64,000 nt of DNA from Serratia odorifera (GCF_900635445.1 NZ_LR134117.1:5022001-5086000); one strand, 5' to 3'; shown: positions 45,816-55,159, counted from the first letter of the stretch. Numbers and translations are program-made. Notes: generated from the sequence alone by a model not told the origin.

Positions 45816-47381
45816 ATGCGCAATTTATTGATGGCATTGGACGCAGGTACGGGCAGCATTCGAGCGGTCATTTTTGATCTGGAAGGCCAGCAAATCGCCA
45901 GCGGCCAGGCGGAATGGCGCCATCTGGCGGTGCCGAACGTGCCCGGTTCGATGGAGTTCGATCTCAGCCACAACTGGCAACTGGCCTGTCAGTGCATACG
46001 ACAGGCGTTGCAGCAGGCCAACGCCGAGGCGCAGGAGATCCGTGCGCTGGCATGCTGTTCGATGCGTGAAGGTATCGTGCTGTACGATAGCGACGGCGCA
46101 GCCATCTGGGCCTGCGCCAACGTCGACGCTCGTGCCAGCCGCGAGGTCAGCGAGCTCAAGGAGCTGCATAATCACGGCTTTGAGCGCGAGGTTTATCGCT
46201 ATTCCGGCCAGACGCTGGCGTTGAGCGCCATGCCGCGCCTGCTGTGGTTGGCGCATAATCGCCCTGACATCTATCGCCGCGCGGCGACGGTCACCATGAT
46301 CGGCGATTGGCTGGCAAACTGTCTCAGCGGTGAACTGGCGGTGGATCCGTCCAATGCCGGCACCACCGGCATGCTGGATCTGACCAGCCGCAACTGGCGT
46401 CCCGAACTGCTGGATATGGCCGGTCTGCGCGCCGATATGCTGTCGCCGGTAAAGGAAACCGGCAGCCTGCTGGGCCAGGTCACCGCGCTGGCGGCACAAC
46501 AAAGCGGGCTGCTGGCCGGCACGCCGGTGGTGATGGGCGGCGGCGATGTGCAGTTGGGCTGTCTGGGGCTGGGGGTGGTGCGCGCCGGGCAAACGGCGGT
46601 GCTGGGCGGAACCTTTTGGCAGCAAATCGTCAATCTGCCCCAGCCGCTGACCGATCCCGAGATGAACATTCGCATTAATCCGCACGTTATTCCCGGCATG
46701 GCGCAGGCGGAATCCATCAGTTTCTTCACCGGCCTGACCATGCGCTGGTTCCGCGATGCATTCTGTGCAGAAGAAAAACTGCTGGCGCAGCGGCTGGGGG
46801 TCGATGCCTATGCGCTGCTGGAGGAGATGGCGGCACGGGTGCCGCCCGGCGCCTACGGCGTGATGCCGATTTTTTCCGACGCCATGCATTTTAACCACTG
46901 GTATCACGCCGCGCCGTCATTTATCAATATGTCGCTGGATCCCGAGCGTTGCAACAAGCAGACGCTGTTTCGCGCATTGGAAGAAAATGCGGCGATCGTT
47001 TCCGCCTGCAATCTGCAGCAAATTGCACGCTTTTCCGGCGTACAGCCGCAATCGCTGGTATTCGCCGGCGGCGGTGCCAAAGGCAAGCTGTGGAGTCAGA
47101 TCCTCAGCGACGTCACCGGCTTGCCGGTGCAGGTGCCGCTAGTGAAAGAGGCGACCGCACTGGGCTGCGCCATTGCCGCCGGGGTTGGCGTCGGGCTGTA
47201 TCCCTCGCTGGCGGAAACCGGTGAACGGCTGGTACGCTGGGAGCGGCAATATCAACCGGATATGGCCCTGCATACCTTGTATCAACGGCAGAAGGAGACC
47301 TGGCTGGAAGTGTATGCCGATCAACTGACGCTGGTGGATCACGGCCTGACCACCTCGCTGTGGAAGGCGCCGGGGCTCTAG
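45816..47381 (+). CDS. lsrK: Autoinducer-2 kinase LsrK
   Basis: This FGGY-family kinase phosphorylates AI-2 (DPD) inside the cell. The 521-residue protein matches E. coli LsrK strongly: LMALDAGTGSIRAVIFDLEGQQIASGQAEWRH-type N-terminus, VVMGGGDVQLGCLGLGVVRAGQTAVLGGTFWQQ near residue 230, GLTMRWFRDAFCAEEKL, and the C-terminal ATP region FAGGGAKGKLWSQILSDV. No lsrR or lsrACDB is adjacent. Confidence 0.95.
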   Translation: MRNLLMALDAGTGSIRAVIFDLEGQQIASGQAEWRHLAVPNVPGSMEFDLSHNWQLACQCIRQALQQANAEAQEIRALACCSMREGIVLYDSDGAAIWACANVDARASREVSELKELHNHGFEREVYRYSGQTLALSAMPRLLWLAHNRPDIYRRAATVTMIGDWLANCLSGELAVDPSNAGTTGMLDLTSRNWRPELLDMAGLRADMLSPVKETGSLLGQVTALAAQQSGLLAGTPVVMGGGDVQLGCLGLGVVRAGQTAVLGGTFWQQIVNLPQPLTDPEMNIRINPHVIPGMAQAESISFFTGLTMRWFRDAFCAEEKLLAQRLGVDAYALLEEMAARVPPGAYGVMPIFSDAMHFNHWYHAAPSFINMSLDPERCNKQTLFRALEENAAIVSACNLQQIARFSGVQPQSLVFAGGGAKGKLWSQILSDVTGLPVQVPLVKEATALGCAIAAGVGVGLYPSLAETGERLVRWERQYQPDMALHTLYQRQKETWLEVYADQLTLVDHGLTTSLWKAPGL

Positions 47382-47533
47382 TCTGGCCGCCGTACGGCAC
47401 GATTGTTCCTGTACAGAAACAGTGTAATTACCGCAAACGGATTTATCTGGCGCACAACGCTGCGTAAATTGTGATCTCTGTCACTCGCTGCCGGTGCGAG
47501 CGAATCACAATATCTCCTGAGACGAGCGGTATT

Positions 47534-48718
47534 ATGCTGAATAATAAAGATAAACCTGCATCATCAGCCTGGTTGGCCATTTTTTCACTGACGGTCGCCT
47601 GTTTTGTTATGGTGACAACAGAATTCCTGCCGATCGGTTTGCTGACCAATATCGCCCCTTCCCTGAACGTCAGTACCGGTACCGCCGGCCTGATGGTGAC
47701 CATGCCCGGCATCGTCGCTGCGGTCGCCGCGCCGGCGCTGAGTCTGGCCTCCGGGCGGCTCGATCGTCGCCTGTTGATGCTCGGTCTGTCGCTGCTGTTG
47801 ATCGTCTCCAATCTGGTTTCCGCGCTGGCGGTCAACTTCCCGATGATGCTGCTCGGCCGCGTGCTGCTCGGCGTTTGCGTCGGTGGCTTCTGGTCATTCG
47901 CCGCCAACTATGGCCGCCATCTGGTGCCGGAAGCCAGCCAGGGTCGGGCAACGGCGCTGATCCTGAGCGGTATTTCGGTCGGTGCAGTATGCGGCGTGCC
48001 GGCGGGTGCGCTGATTGGCGATATGTTCGGCTGGCGCGCCGCCTTCTTTGGCAGCGCCGTGTTGGCACTGGCGGTGCTGATCGCGCAAGCGCGCCTGTTG
48101 ACCTCGGTGCCGCCGAGCCGCGCGGTGACGCCGCGCGATCTGTTGTTGCCGCTGCGCCTGCCGTTGGCGCGCATTGGCCTGATCGCCATCGTACTGCTGT
48201 TTATCGGTCACTTTGCCGCCTACACCTATCTGCGACCGCTGCTGCAACAGGTGTTTGTGCTGAGCCCATCGGCCATTTCGATGCAGTTGCTGGCCTACGG
48301 CGCGATCGGTCTGCTGGGCACCTTCGCCGGCGAGCGTCTGGCTGAATACAGCCTGCGCGCCACCTTTATCCTGATTGCCGTTATGCTGGCGGGCATTCTG
48401 ATTGTGTCACCACTGCTCAGCGGTATCCCTGGCGCAACGCTGATGGTACTGATCTGGGGACTGGCGTTTGGCGCAGTGCCGGTTTGCGCCACCAACTGGA
48501 TGTTCAACGCCGTACCGCAGGCACCGGAAGCCGGTCAGGCGTTACTGGTGTGCGTCATTCAGATCGCCCTGGCCTCGGGCGCGCTGCTCGGCGGTGAAGT
48601 GGTTGACTGGCAAGGCGTCAGCAGCGCCATGCTGTTCGGCGGTGCGCTGATCCTGTCCGCGGCGCTGGTGTTCGGTTTGTCCTTGCGCTCCGGCATGGTT
48701 GACGCTAAACAATCCTAG
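47534..48718 (+). CDS. MFS exporter, DHA1 family (NepI/AraJ-like)
   Basis: This 394-residue drug:H+ antiporter-1 type transporter has 12 membrane segments. It shows MVTTEFLPIGLLTNIAPSL near residue 25 and the motif LLGRVLLGVCVGGFWSFAANY near 105, both characteristic of the sugar or purine-nucleoside efflux branch. The ATG at 47534 is chosen because upstream codons give no membrane or family match. A LysR gene follows on the same strand. The substrate is unknown. Confidence 0.85.
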   Translation: MLNNKDKPASSAWLAIFSLTVACFVMVTTEFLPIGLLTNIAPSLNVSTGTAGLMVTMPGIVAAVAAPALSLASGRLDRRLLMLGLSLLLIVSNLVSALAVNFPMMLLGRVLLGVCVGGFWSFAANYGRHLVPEASQGRATALILSGISVGAVCGVPAGALIGDMFGWRAAFFGSAVLALAVLIAQARLLTSVPPSRAVTPRDLLLPLRLPLARIGLIAIVLLFIGHFAAYTYLRPLLQQVFVLSPSAISMQLLAYGAIGLLGTFAGERLAEYSLRATFILIAVMLAGILIVSPLLSGIPGATLMVLIWGLAFGAVPVCATNWMFNAVPQAPEAGQALLVCVIQIALASGALLGGEVVDWQGVSSAMLFGGALILSAALVFGLSLRSGMVDAKQS

Positions 48719-48772
48719 AAGCAGAGTGAAAATCTCCCCGGCTAGCGCCGGGTTCTGGGCCTTGGGAGCATT

Positions 48773-49667
48773 ATGGATCATCATTTACTTGCCATCCGCG
48801 TGTTTACCCGCGTGGTTGAAACCGGCGGATTTACCCGGGCGGCAGACTCGCTGCGCATGCCGAAAGCCACCGTCACCAAGCTGGTACAAAATCTGGAAAA
48901 CCACCTGCAAACCAAGCTGTTCCAGCGCACCACCCGCAGCGTATCGGTAACGCCGGAAGGCGAATGCTATTACCAGCGCACGGTGAAATGGCTGGCAGAG
49001 CTGGAACAGATGGAGGGCAGCATGACGGAATCACAAAGCGCGCCGCAGGGGGTGCTGCGTATCGACGTCGGCGGCGGTTCTGCACGCCAACTACTGTTGC
49101 CTGCCCTGCCGGATTTTTTTTGCTCGCTATCCGCAGATTCAGATCGATCTGGGGGTTGGCGATCGGCAAATTGATTTAATCAGCGACAGCGCCGACTGCG
49201 TGCTGCGCAGCGGGCCACTGGCGGATTCCAGTCTGATCGCCCGCCGGCTGTTGGCGCTGGAGTGGGTCACCTGCGCCACGCCGAGCTATCTTGCCCGCCA
49301 CGGCACACCTCGCCATCCGTGCGATCTGGAACAAGGCTTTCCGCTGGCGCATTATCGCCACGCGGTGAACGATCGCATTCAACCACTGCATTTTGTCGAC
49401 GGCGGCAAAGCCATCGATATTCAGCATCGTTATCAAATCAGCGTCAACGAAGGCAACGCGTTGATCGCAGCGGCGCTGGCCGATCTGGGCATCGTACAAA
49501 CGCTGCGTTTTATGGCCCAGCCGCAGCTGGACAGCGGCGAACTGGTCAGCATTCTGGCCGACTGGCAGCCACCGGCCGATCACCTGTATGTGGTCTATCC
49601 GTCCAACCGCCATTTAAGCGCCAAACTGCGAGTGTTTATCGAGTGGGCAGTGGAGCGGTTCAGTTAA
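48773..49667 (+). CDS. LysR-family regulator (frameshifted at an eight-T run)
   Basis: The N-terminal wHTH (FTRAADSLRMPKATVTKLVQNLENHL) belongs to the DntR/YafC-like group. At 49114-49121 the run of eight T should be seven. The frame then continues PDFFARYPQIQIDLGVGDRQIDLISDSADCVLR into a normal effector domain ending EWAVERFS, about 297 residues. It follows the MFS gene and may regulate it. Confidence 0.85.
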
Positions 49668-49738
49668 CGGCCAACCGTTGTCAGCAGAAACTTTGTGGTA
49701 TTATTGCGCCAATATCGTTTCCTATCGGCAGGCATACC

Positions 49739-50080
49739 ATGGCATATATCCCAAAAAACTACGCGAAACTGGAAGTCGGCTATCGCGAAAAGGCACTGAA
49801 ACTGTTCCCGTGGGTCTGTGGCCGCTGCTCACGCGAATTTGTTTATTCCAACCTGCGCGAATTAACGGTGCATCACATCGATCACGATCACAGCAACAAC
49901 CCGGAGGATGGCAGCAATTGGGAAATGCTGTGCCTGTACTGCCACGATCATGAGCATTCAAAATACACCGAAGCAGACCAGTACGGTTCGACGGTGGTGG
50001 CCGGCGAGGATGCGCAGCAGGACGTCGGCATCGCCACGCACAATCCGTTCGCCAACCTGAAAGCATTGATGAAAAAGTAA
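49739..50080 (+). CDS. yajD: HNH nuclease family protein YajD
   Basis: This 113-residue protein carries an HNH motif with a zinc site: CGRCSREF near residue 27, LTVHHIDHDHSNNPEDGSNWEMLCLYCHDHEH at about 43-74. It matches E. coli YajD as I recall it. Start is the ATG at 49739. The cellular role is not established. It lies just upstream of the repeat array leading to parA. Confidence 0.9.
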   Translation: MAYIPKNYAKLEVGYREKALKLFPWVCGRCSREFVYSNLRELTVHHIDHDHSNNPEDGSNWEMLCLYCHDHEHSKYTEADQYGSTVVAGEDAQQDVGIATHNPFANLKALMKK

Positions 50081-50130
50081 CGCAACGGGCGCTGCGCCAG
50101 CGGCGCCCGACCGGCCGGCTGCGCCACACT

Positions 50131-50404
50131 CGCCATAAGCTGCCAGGCCAATAACGCAATTACTTATTAAGCTAATAACCTAACAACCAACCAGACCCGT
50201 AAGCTGCCAACCTCTCCCATGCTTATTCCCAGAGAATTCCTACTTACCTGCCTGGCCGCTTGCCAGCAAAATAATGCGTTAAGTTAGCAGGATAGCCGCT
50301 TGGCAAGCTCGGCGGCTTCGGGCATATTGTATCCTGTTAACCTGTTTGATTATCAACCTAATAAGCAACTAACTTAATAAGTTAACAGCTTAATAACTTG
50401 AGAG
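50131..50404. repeat. Upstream degenerate octamer array of the ParA locus (parC1-like)
   Basis: The region can be divided into 24 consecutive 8-bp units from 50131 to 50322, then, after a short phase change, nine more from 50333 to 50404. Units tend to N-Y-T-N-N-Y-A-R, for example GCTGCCAG (50139), CTTATTAA (50163), GCTAATAA (50171), CTTGCCAG (50259), GTTAGCAG (50283) and CTTAATAA (50373 and 50389). The last AT-rich units reach into the ribosome-binding region of parA. The array would cover its promoter, so a protein bound here could also repress the operon. Confidence 0.8.
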
Positions 50405-50412
50405 ATGGCAGC

Positions 50413-51048
50413 ATGATTGTTTTGATTGGCTCGCAGAAAGGCGGCGTAGGGAAATCAACCAAGGCGGTAAATATCGCCGGGTATCTGATCCTCAAGGAAG
50501 GCAAAACAGCGATAATCGTTGACGCCGACGACCAAAAATCGATCATGACCTGGTACAACGATCGGCAAAACGGCGATGGGCTGCCACATATTCCGGTGGT
50601 GGCGGCGTCCGGCAAAATCAAGGAGACCTTGCTGGAGCTGAACCGCCATTACGATTACGTTATCGTCGATACCGCCGGCCGCGACAGCGCCGAACTGCGC
50701 TCCGGCCTACTGGCCGCCGACCTCTTCCTGTCGCCGCTGCGTCCGTCGCAGATGGATCTCGACACCGTCGGCTATCTGTCAGAGATGTTCTCCACCGCGC
50801 AGGAATACAATGAAAAAGTGAAGGGCTACATTGTGCTGAACATGTGTCCGACCAATATCTTCATTAACGAAGCCAATGAAGCGGCTGCGGTGTTAAGCGA
50901 ATACCCGCAATTCACGCTGGTGAGCAACCGCTTGTGCGATCGCAAGATTTATCGTGACGCCTGGGGCGAAGCAAAGACCATTCATGAAGCGCATAACCCC
51001 AAAGCGCAGCACGAAATCGAAAGCCTGGTAAAAGAGGTGATCTTATGA
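50413..51048 (+). CDS. ParA/MinD-family ATPase (type Ib partition-like)
   Basis: This 211-residue deviant-Walker ATPase has the motif QKGGVGKST at residues 8-16, switch I/A' region VDADDQKSIMTW near 38, and Walker B YVIVDTAGRDSAEL near 85. It lacks the N-terminal HTH of type Ia ParA, so it fits type Ib (ParF/pB171-like). Start ATG at 50413 follows GAGAG. Its stop overlaps the next gene by four bases. Most enterobacterial chromosomes encode no ParABS, so this is likely of plasmid or integrative-element origin. No integrase or replication gene is adjacent. Confidence 0.87.
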   Translation: MIVLIGSQKGGVGKSTKAVNIAGYLILKEGKTAIIVDADDQKSIMTWYNDRQNGDGLPHIPVVAASGKIKETLLELNRHYDYVIVDTAGRDSAELRSGLLAADLFLSPLRPSQMDLDTVGYLSEMFSTAQEYNEKVKGYIVLNMCPTNIFINEANEAAAVLSEYPQFTLVSNRLCDRKIYRDAWGEAKTIHEAHNPKAQHEIESLVKEVIL

Positions 51049-51347
51049 AAAAGCGGACGCCGACCCACCGCATGTCGGAAGACGAGTTTATCAACAGCGC
51101 CACATCGCATACGCTGATCCCTACCGCCACCGCCAGCGAAACCAAAACCCAGGGCCGTAAACGCACCTATAAAGCCATTTCTGTCAGCCTGACCGACAGC
51201 CACGTCGACGCTATCGACGACATCATCGTACTGGCGGCGCGCAACGGTCTGGTACGTATCACCCGCTCCGACATTATCAAGCTGGCGATCGACGGCCTGG
51301 CCGACAACACCGAAGCCCAGTTGCTGGCACTGCTGAAAAAGAACTGA
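51045..51347 (+). CDS. Small ribbon-helix-helix-like partition protein
   Basis: This 100-residue basic protein starts with an unstructured, charged N-terminus (MKKRTPTHRMSEDEF). After residue 40 comes a strand-helix-helix pattern: KAISVSLT, DSHVDAIDDIIVLAARNG, TRSDIIKLAIDGL. This matches the RHH DNA-binding fold of type Ib partition partners such as ParG/ParB. The ATG overlaps the parA stop, so expression is coupled. The stop codon lies inside the first unit of the downstream octamer array. The assignment rests on context and fold pattern, not on a family match. Confidence 0.7.
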   Translation: MKKRTPTHRMSEDEFINSATSHTLIPTATASETKTQGRKRTYKAISVSLTDSHVDAIDDIIVLAARNGLVRITRSDIIKLAIDGLADNTEAQLLALLKKN

Positions 51348-51415
51348 GCAAGCCATCAAGATAATAGCTTACTAAGCAAGTAAGCTATTAAATCAGCAAG
51401 CTAATAAGTTAATAA
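51344..51415. repeat. Downstream octamer array of the ParA locus (parC2-like)
   Basis: Nine exact-length 8-bp units run without a gap from 51344 to 51415, starting at the stop codon of the RHH-like gene. Units include GATAATAG (51360), CTTACTAA (51368), GCTATTAA (51384), GCTAATAA (51400) and GTTAATAA (51408). GCTAATAA is identical to a unit at 50171 upstream. Within it, AATAGCTTAC and GTAAGCTATT form a ten-base inverted repeat. Type Ib plasmid partition loci likewise carry binding arrays on both sides of the operon. Confidence 0.8.
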
Positions 51416-51418
51416 AAT

Positions 51419-51451
51419 GAAGATAACCGATTAAAATAAAAGGTTATCTTC
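51419..51451 (+). terminator. Hairpin after the partition-like operon
   Basis: GAAGATAACC (51419-51428) and GGTTATCTTC (51442-51451) form a perfect ten-base stem with a 13-base AT-rich loop, just after the octamer array. There is no clear T-run. It may stop transcription of the parA operon or mark the boundary of the cassette. Confidence 0.5.
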
Positions 51452-51517
51452 AGAATCCCTACGACCAGTGGGAATGCCACGCGGGGCGCAGGATCAGACT
51501 GCGCCCCGTGCGGCGGA

Positions 51518-53818
51518 TTACTTCAGCGTAAAGCTCTGCTGTTGTACGTTATCGGAATCCAGTCCAACAAATACGTTGAACTTGCCCGGCTCGGCACCCC
51601 ATTGCAGCTTGGCATTGTAGAACTTGAGATCGTCTTCAACGATCGGCAGTTCCACCGTCTGCGCCTGGCCGGCTTTCAGCATCACCTTCTTGAAGTTGCG
51701 CAGCTCCTTCACCGGGCGACTGACCGTTGCCGTTTCATCCTGAATATACAACTGCACCACGGTGGCGCCGTCGTACTTGCCGGTATTTTTCAGCGTGACG
51801 CTGGCGGTGATTTTGCCGTTGCGCGCCATGGTGGGGCTGGAAAGCGTGAAGTCCGACAGCGCAAAGCTGCTGTAACTCAGGCCATAGCCAAACGGATACA
51901 GCGGGCCGTTCGCCGAGTCGAAGTAACGCGAGGTGTACTTGCCCGGATTTTCTTTATTGAACGGACGACCGGTGTTCAGGTGGTTGTAATACATCGGGAT
52001 CTGCCCCACTGAACGCGGGAAGGTCATCGGCAGTTTACCGGACGGGTTATAGTCGCCAAACAGCACGTCGGCCACCGCGTTACCGCCTTCGGTGCCGCTG
52101 AACCAGGTTTCCAGCATTGCATCCGCCCGCTGGCTTTCCCATTCCAGCGCCAGTGGTCGGCCATTCATCAGCACCAGCACCAGCGGTTTGCCGGTGGCTT
52201 TCAACGCCGCGATCAGATCGCGCTGGCTCTGCGGGATAGTGATGTCGGCACGGCTGGAGGCTTCATGCGCCATGCCCTGCGACTCCCCCACTACCGCCAC
52301 TACCACGTCGGCCTGTTTGGCGGCATTGACTGCTTCATCAATCATTTGCTGCGCAGGACGGGGGTCGAACTCCACCGCCGGCTCGTACAGATTCAGATAA
52401 TCGATGATGCTCTTGTCCTGGGTGATATTGGCGCCTTTGGCGTAGATGATTTTCGCCTTGTCGCCGACGGCGTTTTTCATGCCTTGCAGCAGCGTTACCG
52501 ATTGTTTGGCGACGCCCGCCGCCGACCAGCTGCCCATCACGTCACGCTGACTGTCGGCCATCGGCCCCACCAGCGCAATGGTGCCCTGCTTGTGCAGCGG
52601 CAGCGTCTGATGTTCGTTCTTCAGCAGTACCATGGTCTTACGCGCCACCACTCGCGCTTCGGCACGGTGCAGCCGGCTTTCGGCATTGGTATCCTGTGGA
52701 TCGGACCCCACCGGCCCCAGATGGGTGTACGGATCTTTAAACAGCCCCATGTCGTACTTGGTATTCAGCACGTCGCGGCAGGCACGGTCGATATCGCTTT
52801 CCGACACCAGCCCTTCCTTGATCAGCCCCGGCAGGTATTTGTCGTAATACTCGTCACTCATGCTCATATCGACGCCGGAGGTGATCGCCAGCCGCACCGC
52901 ATCGCGCGCATCCTGCGCCACGCCATGCTTGATAAGTTCCTTGATCGCACCGTGATCGCTGATGGTAATGCCGCTAAAGCCCCACTGGTTGCGCAGCAGA
53001 TCTTTCAGCAACCACGGGTTGGCGGTGGCTGGAATGCCGTTAATCGCATTGAGCGACACCATCACCCCGCCGCTACCAGCGTCAATCGCCGCCTTGTATG
53101 GCGGCAGGTAGTCTTGCTGCATGCGCAGCGGACTCATGTCAACGGAGTTGTAGTCACGGCCGCCTTCGGTGGCGCCATACAGCGCGAAATGCTTGACGCT
53201 GGCCATCACCGAGCCTGGTTTGGACGGGTCGCCGTTCTGGTAGGCATCCACCATCACCCTGGCGATTTTCGACACCAGCCAGGTATCCTCGCCATAGCCT
53301 TCCGACACCCGCCCCCAGCGTGGATCTCGGGTGATGTCGACCATCGGCGAAAAGGTCATGTTCAGGCCGTCGTCGCTGGCTTCCTGCGCCGATACCCGGC
53401 CGCTGAGCGCGATGGCTTCCAAATCGAAACTGGCCGCCAGCCCCAGGCTGATCGGGAATACGGTACGCTGACCGTGCAGCACGTCATAGGCGAAGAATAA
53501 CGGGATTTTCAGGCGGCTGAGCTGCATCGCCTGATCTTGCATCACGCGGATATCCGGCCGGGTGACGGTATTGAAAATCGCGCCGATTTGCCCCTGGCGA
53601 ATGCCTTCGCGAATGGCTTCTTTCGGGTTGTCCGGTCCAACGCTGATCAGCCGCAACTGGCCAATTTTTTCTTGCAGCGTCATTTGCTTCATCAGATTAC
53701 TAACGAACGCATCGCGCTGTTGCGCGTGGATTCCTTGCGTTGCGCTGGAGGTGTCCTGCGCAAATGCCGGGCTGATGGCCAGACCGGACAACAGACTCAC
53801 TACACAAAGCCATTTCAT
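51518..53818 (-). CDS. bglX: Periplasmic beta-glucosidase BglX
   Basis: This GH3 beta-glucosidase is 766 residues long, as in E. coli BglX. The signal peptide (MKWLCVVSLLSGLAISPAFA) is followed by the TIM-barrel domain with the nucleophile Asp in ITSGVDMSMSDEYY near residue 315, the second alpha/beta domain (VVVAVVGESQGMAHEASSRADI) and a C-terminal fibronectin-III-like domain (FGYGLSYSSFALSDF onward). It cleaves beta-linked glucosides in the periplasm. No phosphotransferase or regulator is adjacent. Confidence 0.95.
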   Translation of the reverse strand: MKWLCVVSLLSGLAISPAFAQDTSSATQGIHAQQRDAFVSNLMKQMTLQEKIGQLRLISVGPDNPKEAIREGIRQGQIGAIFNTVTRPDIRVMQDQAMQLSRLKIPLFFAYDVLHGQRTVFPISLGLAASFDLEAIALSGRVSAQEASDDGLNMTFSPMVDITRDPRWGRVSEGYGEDTWLVSKIARVMVDAYQNGDPSKPGSVMASVKHFALYGATEGGRDYNSVDMSPLRMQQDYLPPYKAAIDAGSGGVMVSLNAINGIPATANPWLLKDLLRNQWGFSGITISDHGAIKELIKHGVAQDARDAVRLAITSGVDMSMSDEYYDKYLPGLIKEGLVSESDIDRACRDVLNTKYDMGLFKDPYTHLGPVGSDPQDTNAESRLHRAEARVVARKTMVLLKNEHQTLPLHKQGTIALVGPMADSQRDVMGSWSAAGVAKQSVTLLQGMKNAVGDKAKIIYAKGANITQDKSIIDYLNLYEPAVEFDPRPAQQMIDEAVNAAKQADVVVAVVGESQGMAHEASSRADITIPQSQRDLIAALKATGKPLVLVLMNGRPLALEWESQRADAMLETWFSGTEGGNAVADVLFGDYNPSGKLPMTFPRSVGQIPMYYNHLNTGRPFNKENPGKYTSRYFDSANGPLYPFGYGLSYSSFALSDFTLSSPTMARNGKITASVTLKNTGKYDGATVVQLYIQDETATVSRPVKELRNFKKVMLKAGQAQTVELPIVEDDLKFYNAKLQWGAEPGKFNVFVGLDSDNVQQQSFTLK

Positions 53819-54115
53819 ATTGTTATCTCAGGCATGTTCCCGCCACAGACACGGCAGGAAAATTAAACAGGAAAACGGATGCGGTTGATGGCAAAGCGAG
53901 CTGTCCGCTCGCCTCCGGCGCACTCGGCAGACAAACGAAGCGCGTTTCATCCCCTGGGCCAACCACCGGGAACACACACTGGCTACCGGCAAATGCAATG
54001 GCGCTGCATGCCGCTGTAACCCCAGCGCAGACGCTTGTCATGCGCCGGCTTTATCCGCTGTCTGACAGTGTGCCACACTCTTTTTCTCAGCAGAAACAAT
54101 TCGTAACGTTAATGG

Positions 54116-55045
54116 TTACAAGCTGTTAGAGGTGGTAGACAGGTAGCGATTGAGCCTATTGCGACTGTGTTGTGCTTCCTCGGTCAAGAAATCCACCAAT
54201 TGTACTAATGTCGTCGGCAGTACCGCATGTTCAGGATAGACCAAATAATAGCCGCTACCACTGGCGACGCTAAGCGGGAATGGCGTGATGATGCGACGCG
54301 CCTGCAGATCGTCTTCCAGCAGGCACAGATCGCCAATGGCGATACCAAAACCTTGCAGCGCCGCACTCATCGCCAAATCGAGGGTATCGAAATGCTGTGA
54401 TTTGGCATCCGGCAACGGTGCCTGCCCAGCCGCCGTTAGCCAGCGTAGCCAGTCGCGTCGGTCACGGGTCGGATGCAACAGGGTTTGCTCCGCCAGATCG
54501 GCGGCAGTCAAAGGCTGGCTGGCGGCGGCCAGATAATCCGGCGTACATACCGGCGTCAGCACCTCGTCAAACAGCGGATGGACGCTCAGGCGTTTGCCGC
54601 GCGGCACGCCGAACACCACTGCGGCATCGAACGGCTCGCTGGCGAAATCCAGCCCGTGCGACACCGAGGCGGTTAATTCGATACGCATTTCCGGCCTGTC
54701 GTTCTGCAGGCGAATAATGCGCGGCAACACCCAGCGCATCGCGCAGGTCGGGCATTTGATACGCAGTACGCCGGGCTGCGCAGCAACGCGTTCCAGCGCC
54801 TGCGCCAGTTGCTCCAGCGTCTGCTGTACCGGCACCAACAGCTGCGCCCCCTGCGGCGTCAGCGTCAATCCACGGGCACGCCGGCTGAACAGCGCATAGC
54901 CCAGCTGTTGCTCCAGTCCCAGCACCTGGCGGCTCACCGCCCCCTGCGTCAGATGCAGCTCCTGCGCGGCATGGGTGAAGTTCAGCCGTTGCGCTACCAC
55001 AACAAAGGTTTTTAAAACGTCGAGTGACGGCAGTGATGTTCGCAT
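54116..55045 (-). CDS. LysR-family regulator (GcvA-like), divergent from the aminotransferase
   Basis: This 309-residue LysR protein has HTH LNFTHAAQELHLTQGAVSRQVLGLE (residues 21-45) and an effector domain with the GcvA-subgroup pattern. The ATG at 55045 is preferred because MRTSLPSLDVLKTFVVVAQ is the usual start; further ATGs at 55063 and 55090 are in frame. It is divergent from the methionine aminotransferase gene across about 114 bases and probably regulates it. The 297 bases between it and bglX contain no gene that I see. Confidence 0.87.
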   Translation of the reverse strand: MRTSLPSLDVLKTFVVVAQRLNFTHAAQELHLTQGAVSRQVLGLEQQLGYALFSRRARGLTLTPQGAQLLVPVQQTLEQLAQALERVAAQPGVLRIKCPTCAMRWVLPRIIRLQNDRPEMRIELTASVSHGLDFASEPFDAAVVFGVPRGKRLSVHPLFDEVLTPVCTPDYLAAASQPLTAADLAEQTLLHPTRDRRDWLRWLTAAGQAPLPDAKSQHFDTLDLAMSAALQGFGIAIGDLCLLEDDLQARRIITPFPLSVASGSGYYLVYPEHAVLPTTLVQLVDFLTEEAQHSRNRLNRYLSTTSNSL

Positions 55046-55159
55046 ATTGGCCTCTCCAGCCATGATCAAAACGCATGGCAAGCATGACAAAGTTTCTCTT
55101 GTCGCGCCATGCAGACTGATGCTTAATCACTCAATCTCTCACCGTTGCCAGGAGACGCC

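Noticed and set aside
50087..50108. Terminator after yajD
   Set aside because: The GC-rich inverted repeat is imperfect and has no T-run.
50131..51415. Octamer arrays as a CRISPR array or replication iterons
   Set aside because: Units are only 8 bp with no spacers, no cas genes and no rep gene; partition-type sites fit better.
52265..53500. 411-codon open frame antisense to bglX
   Set aside because: His/Arg/Gln-rich translation without domain signature; it mirrors the codon bias of the well-supported GH3 gene.
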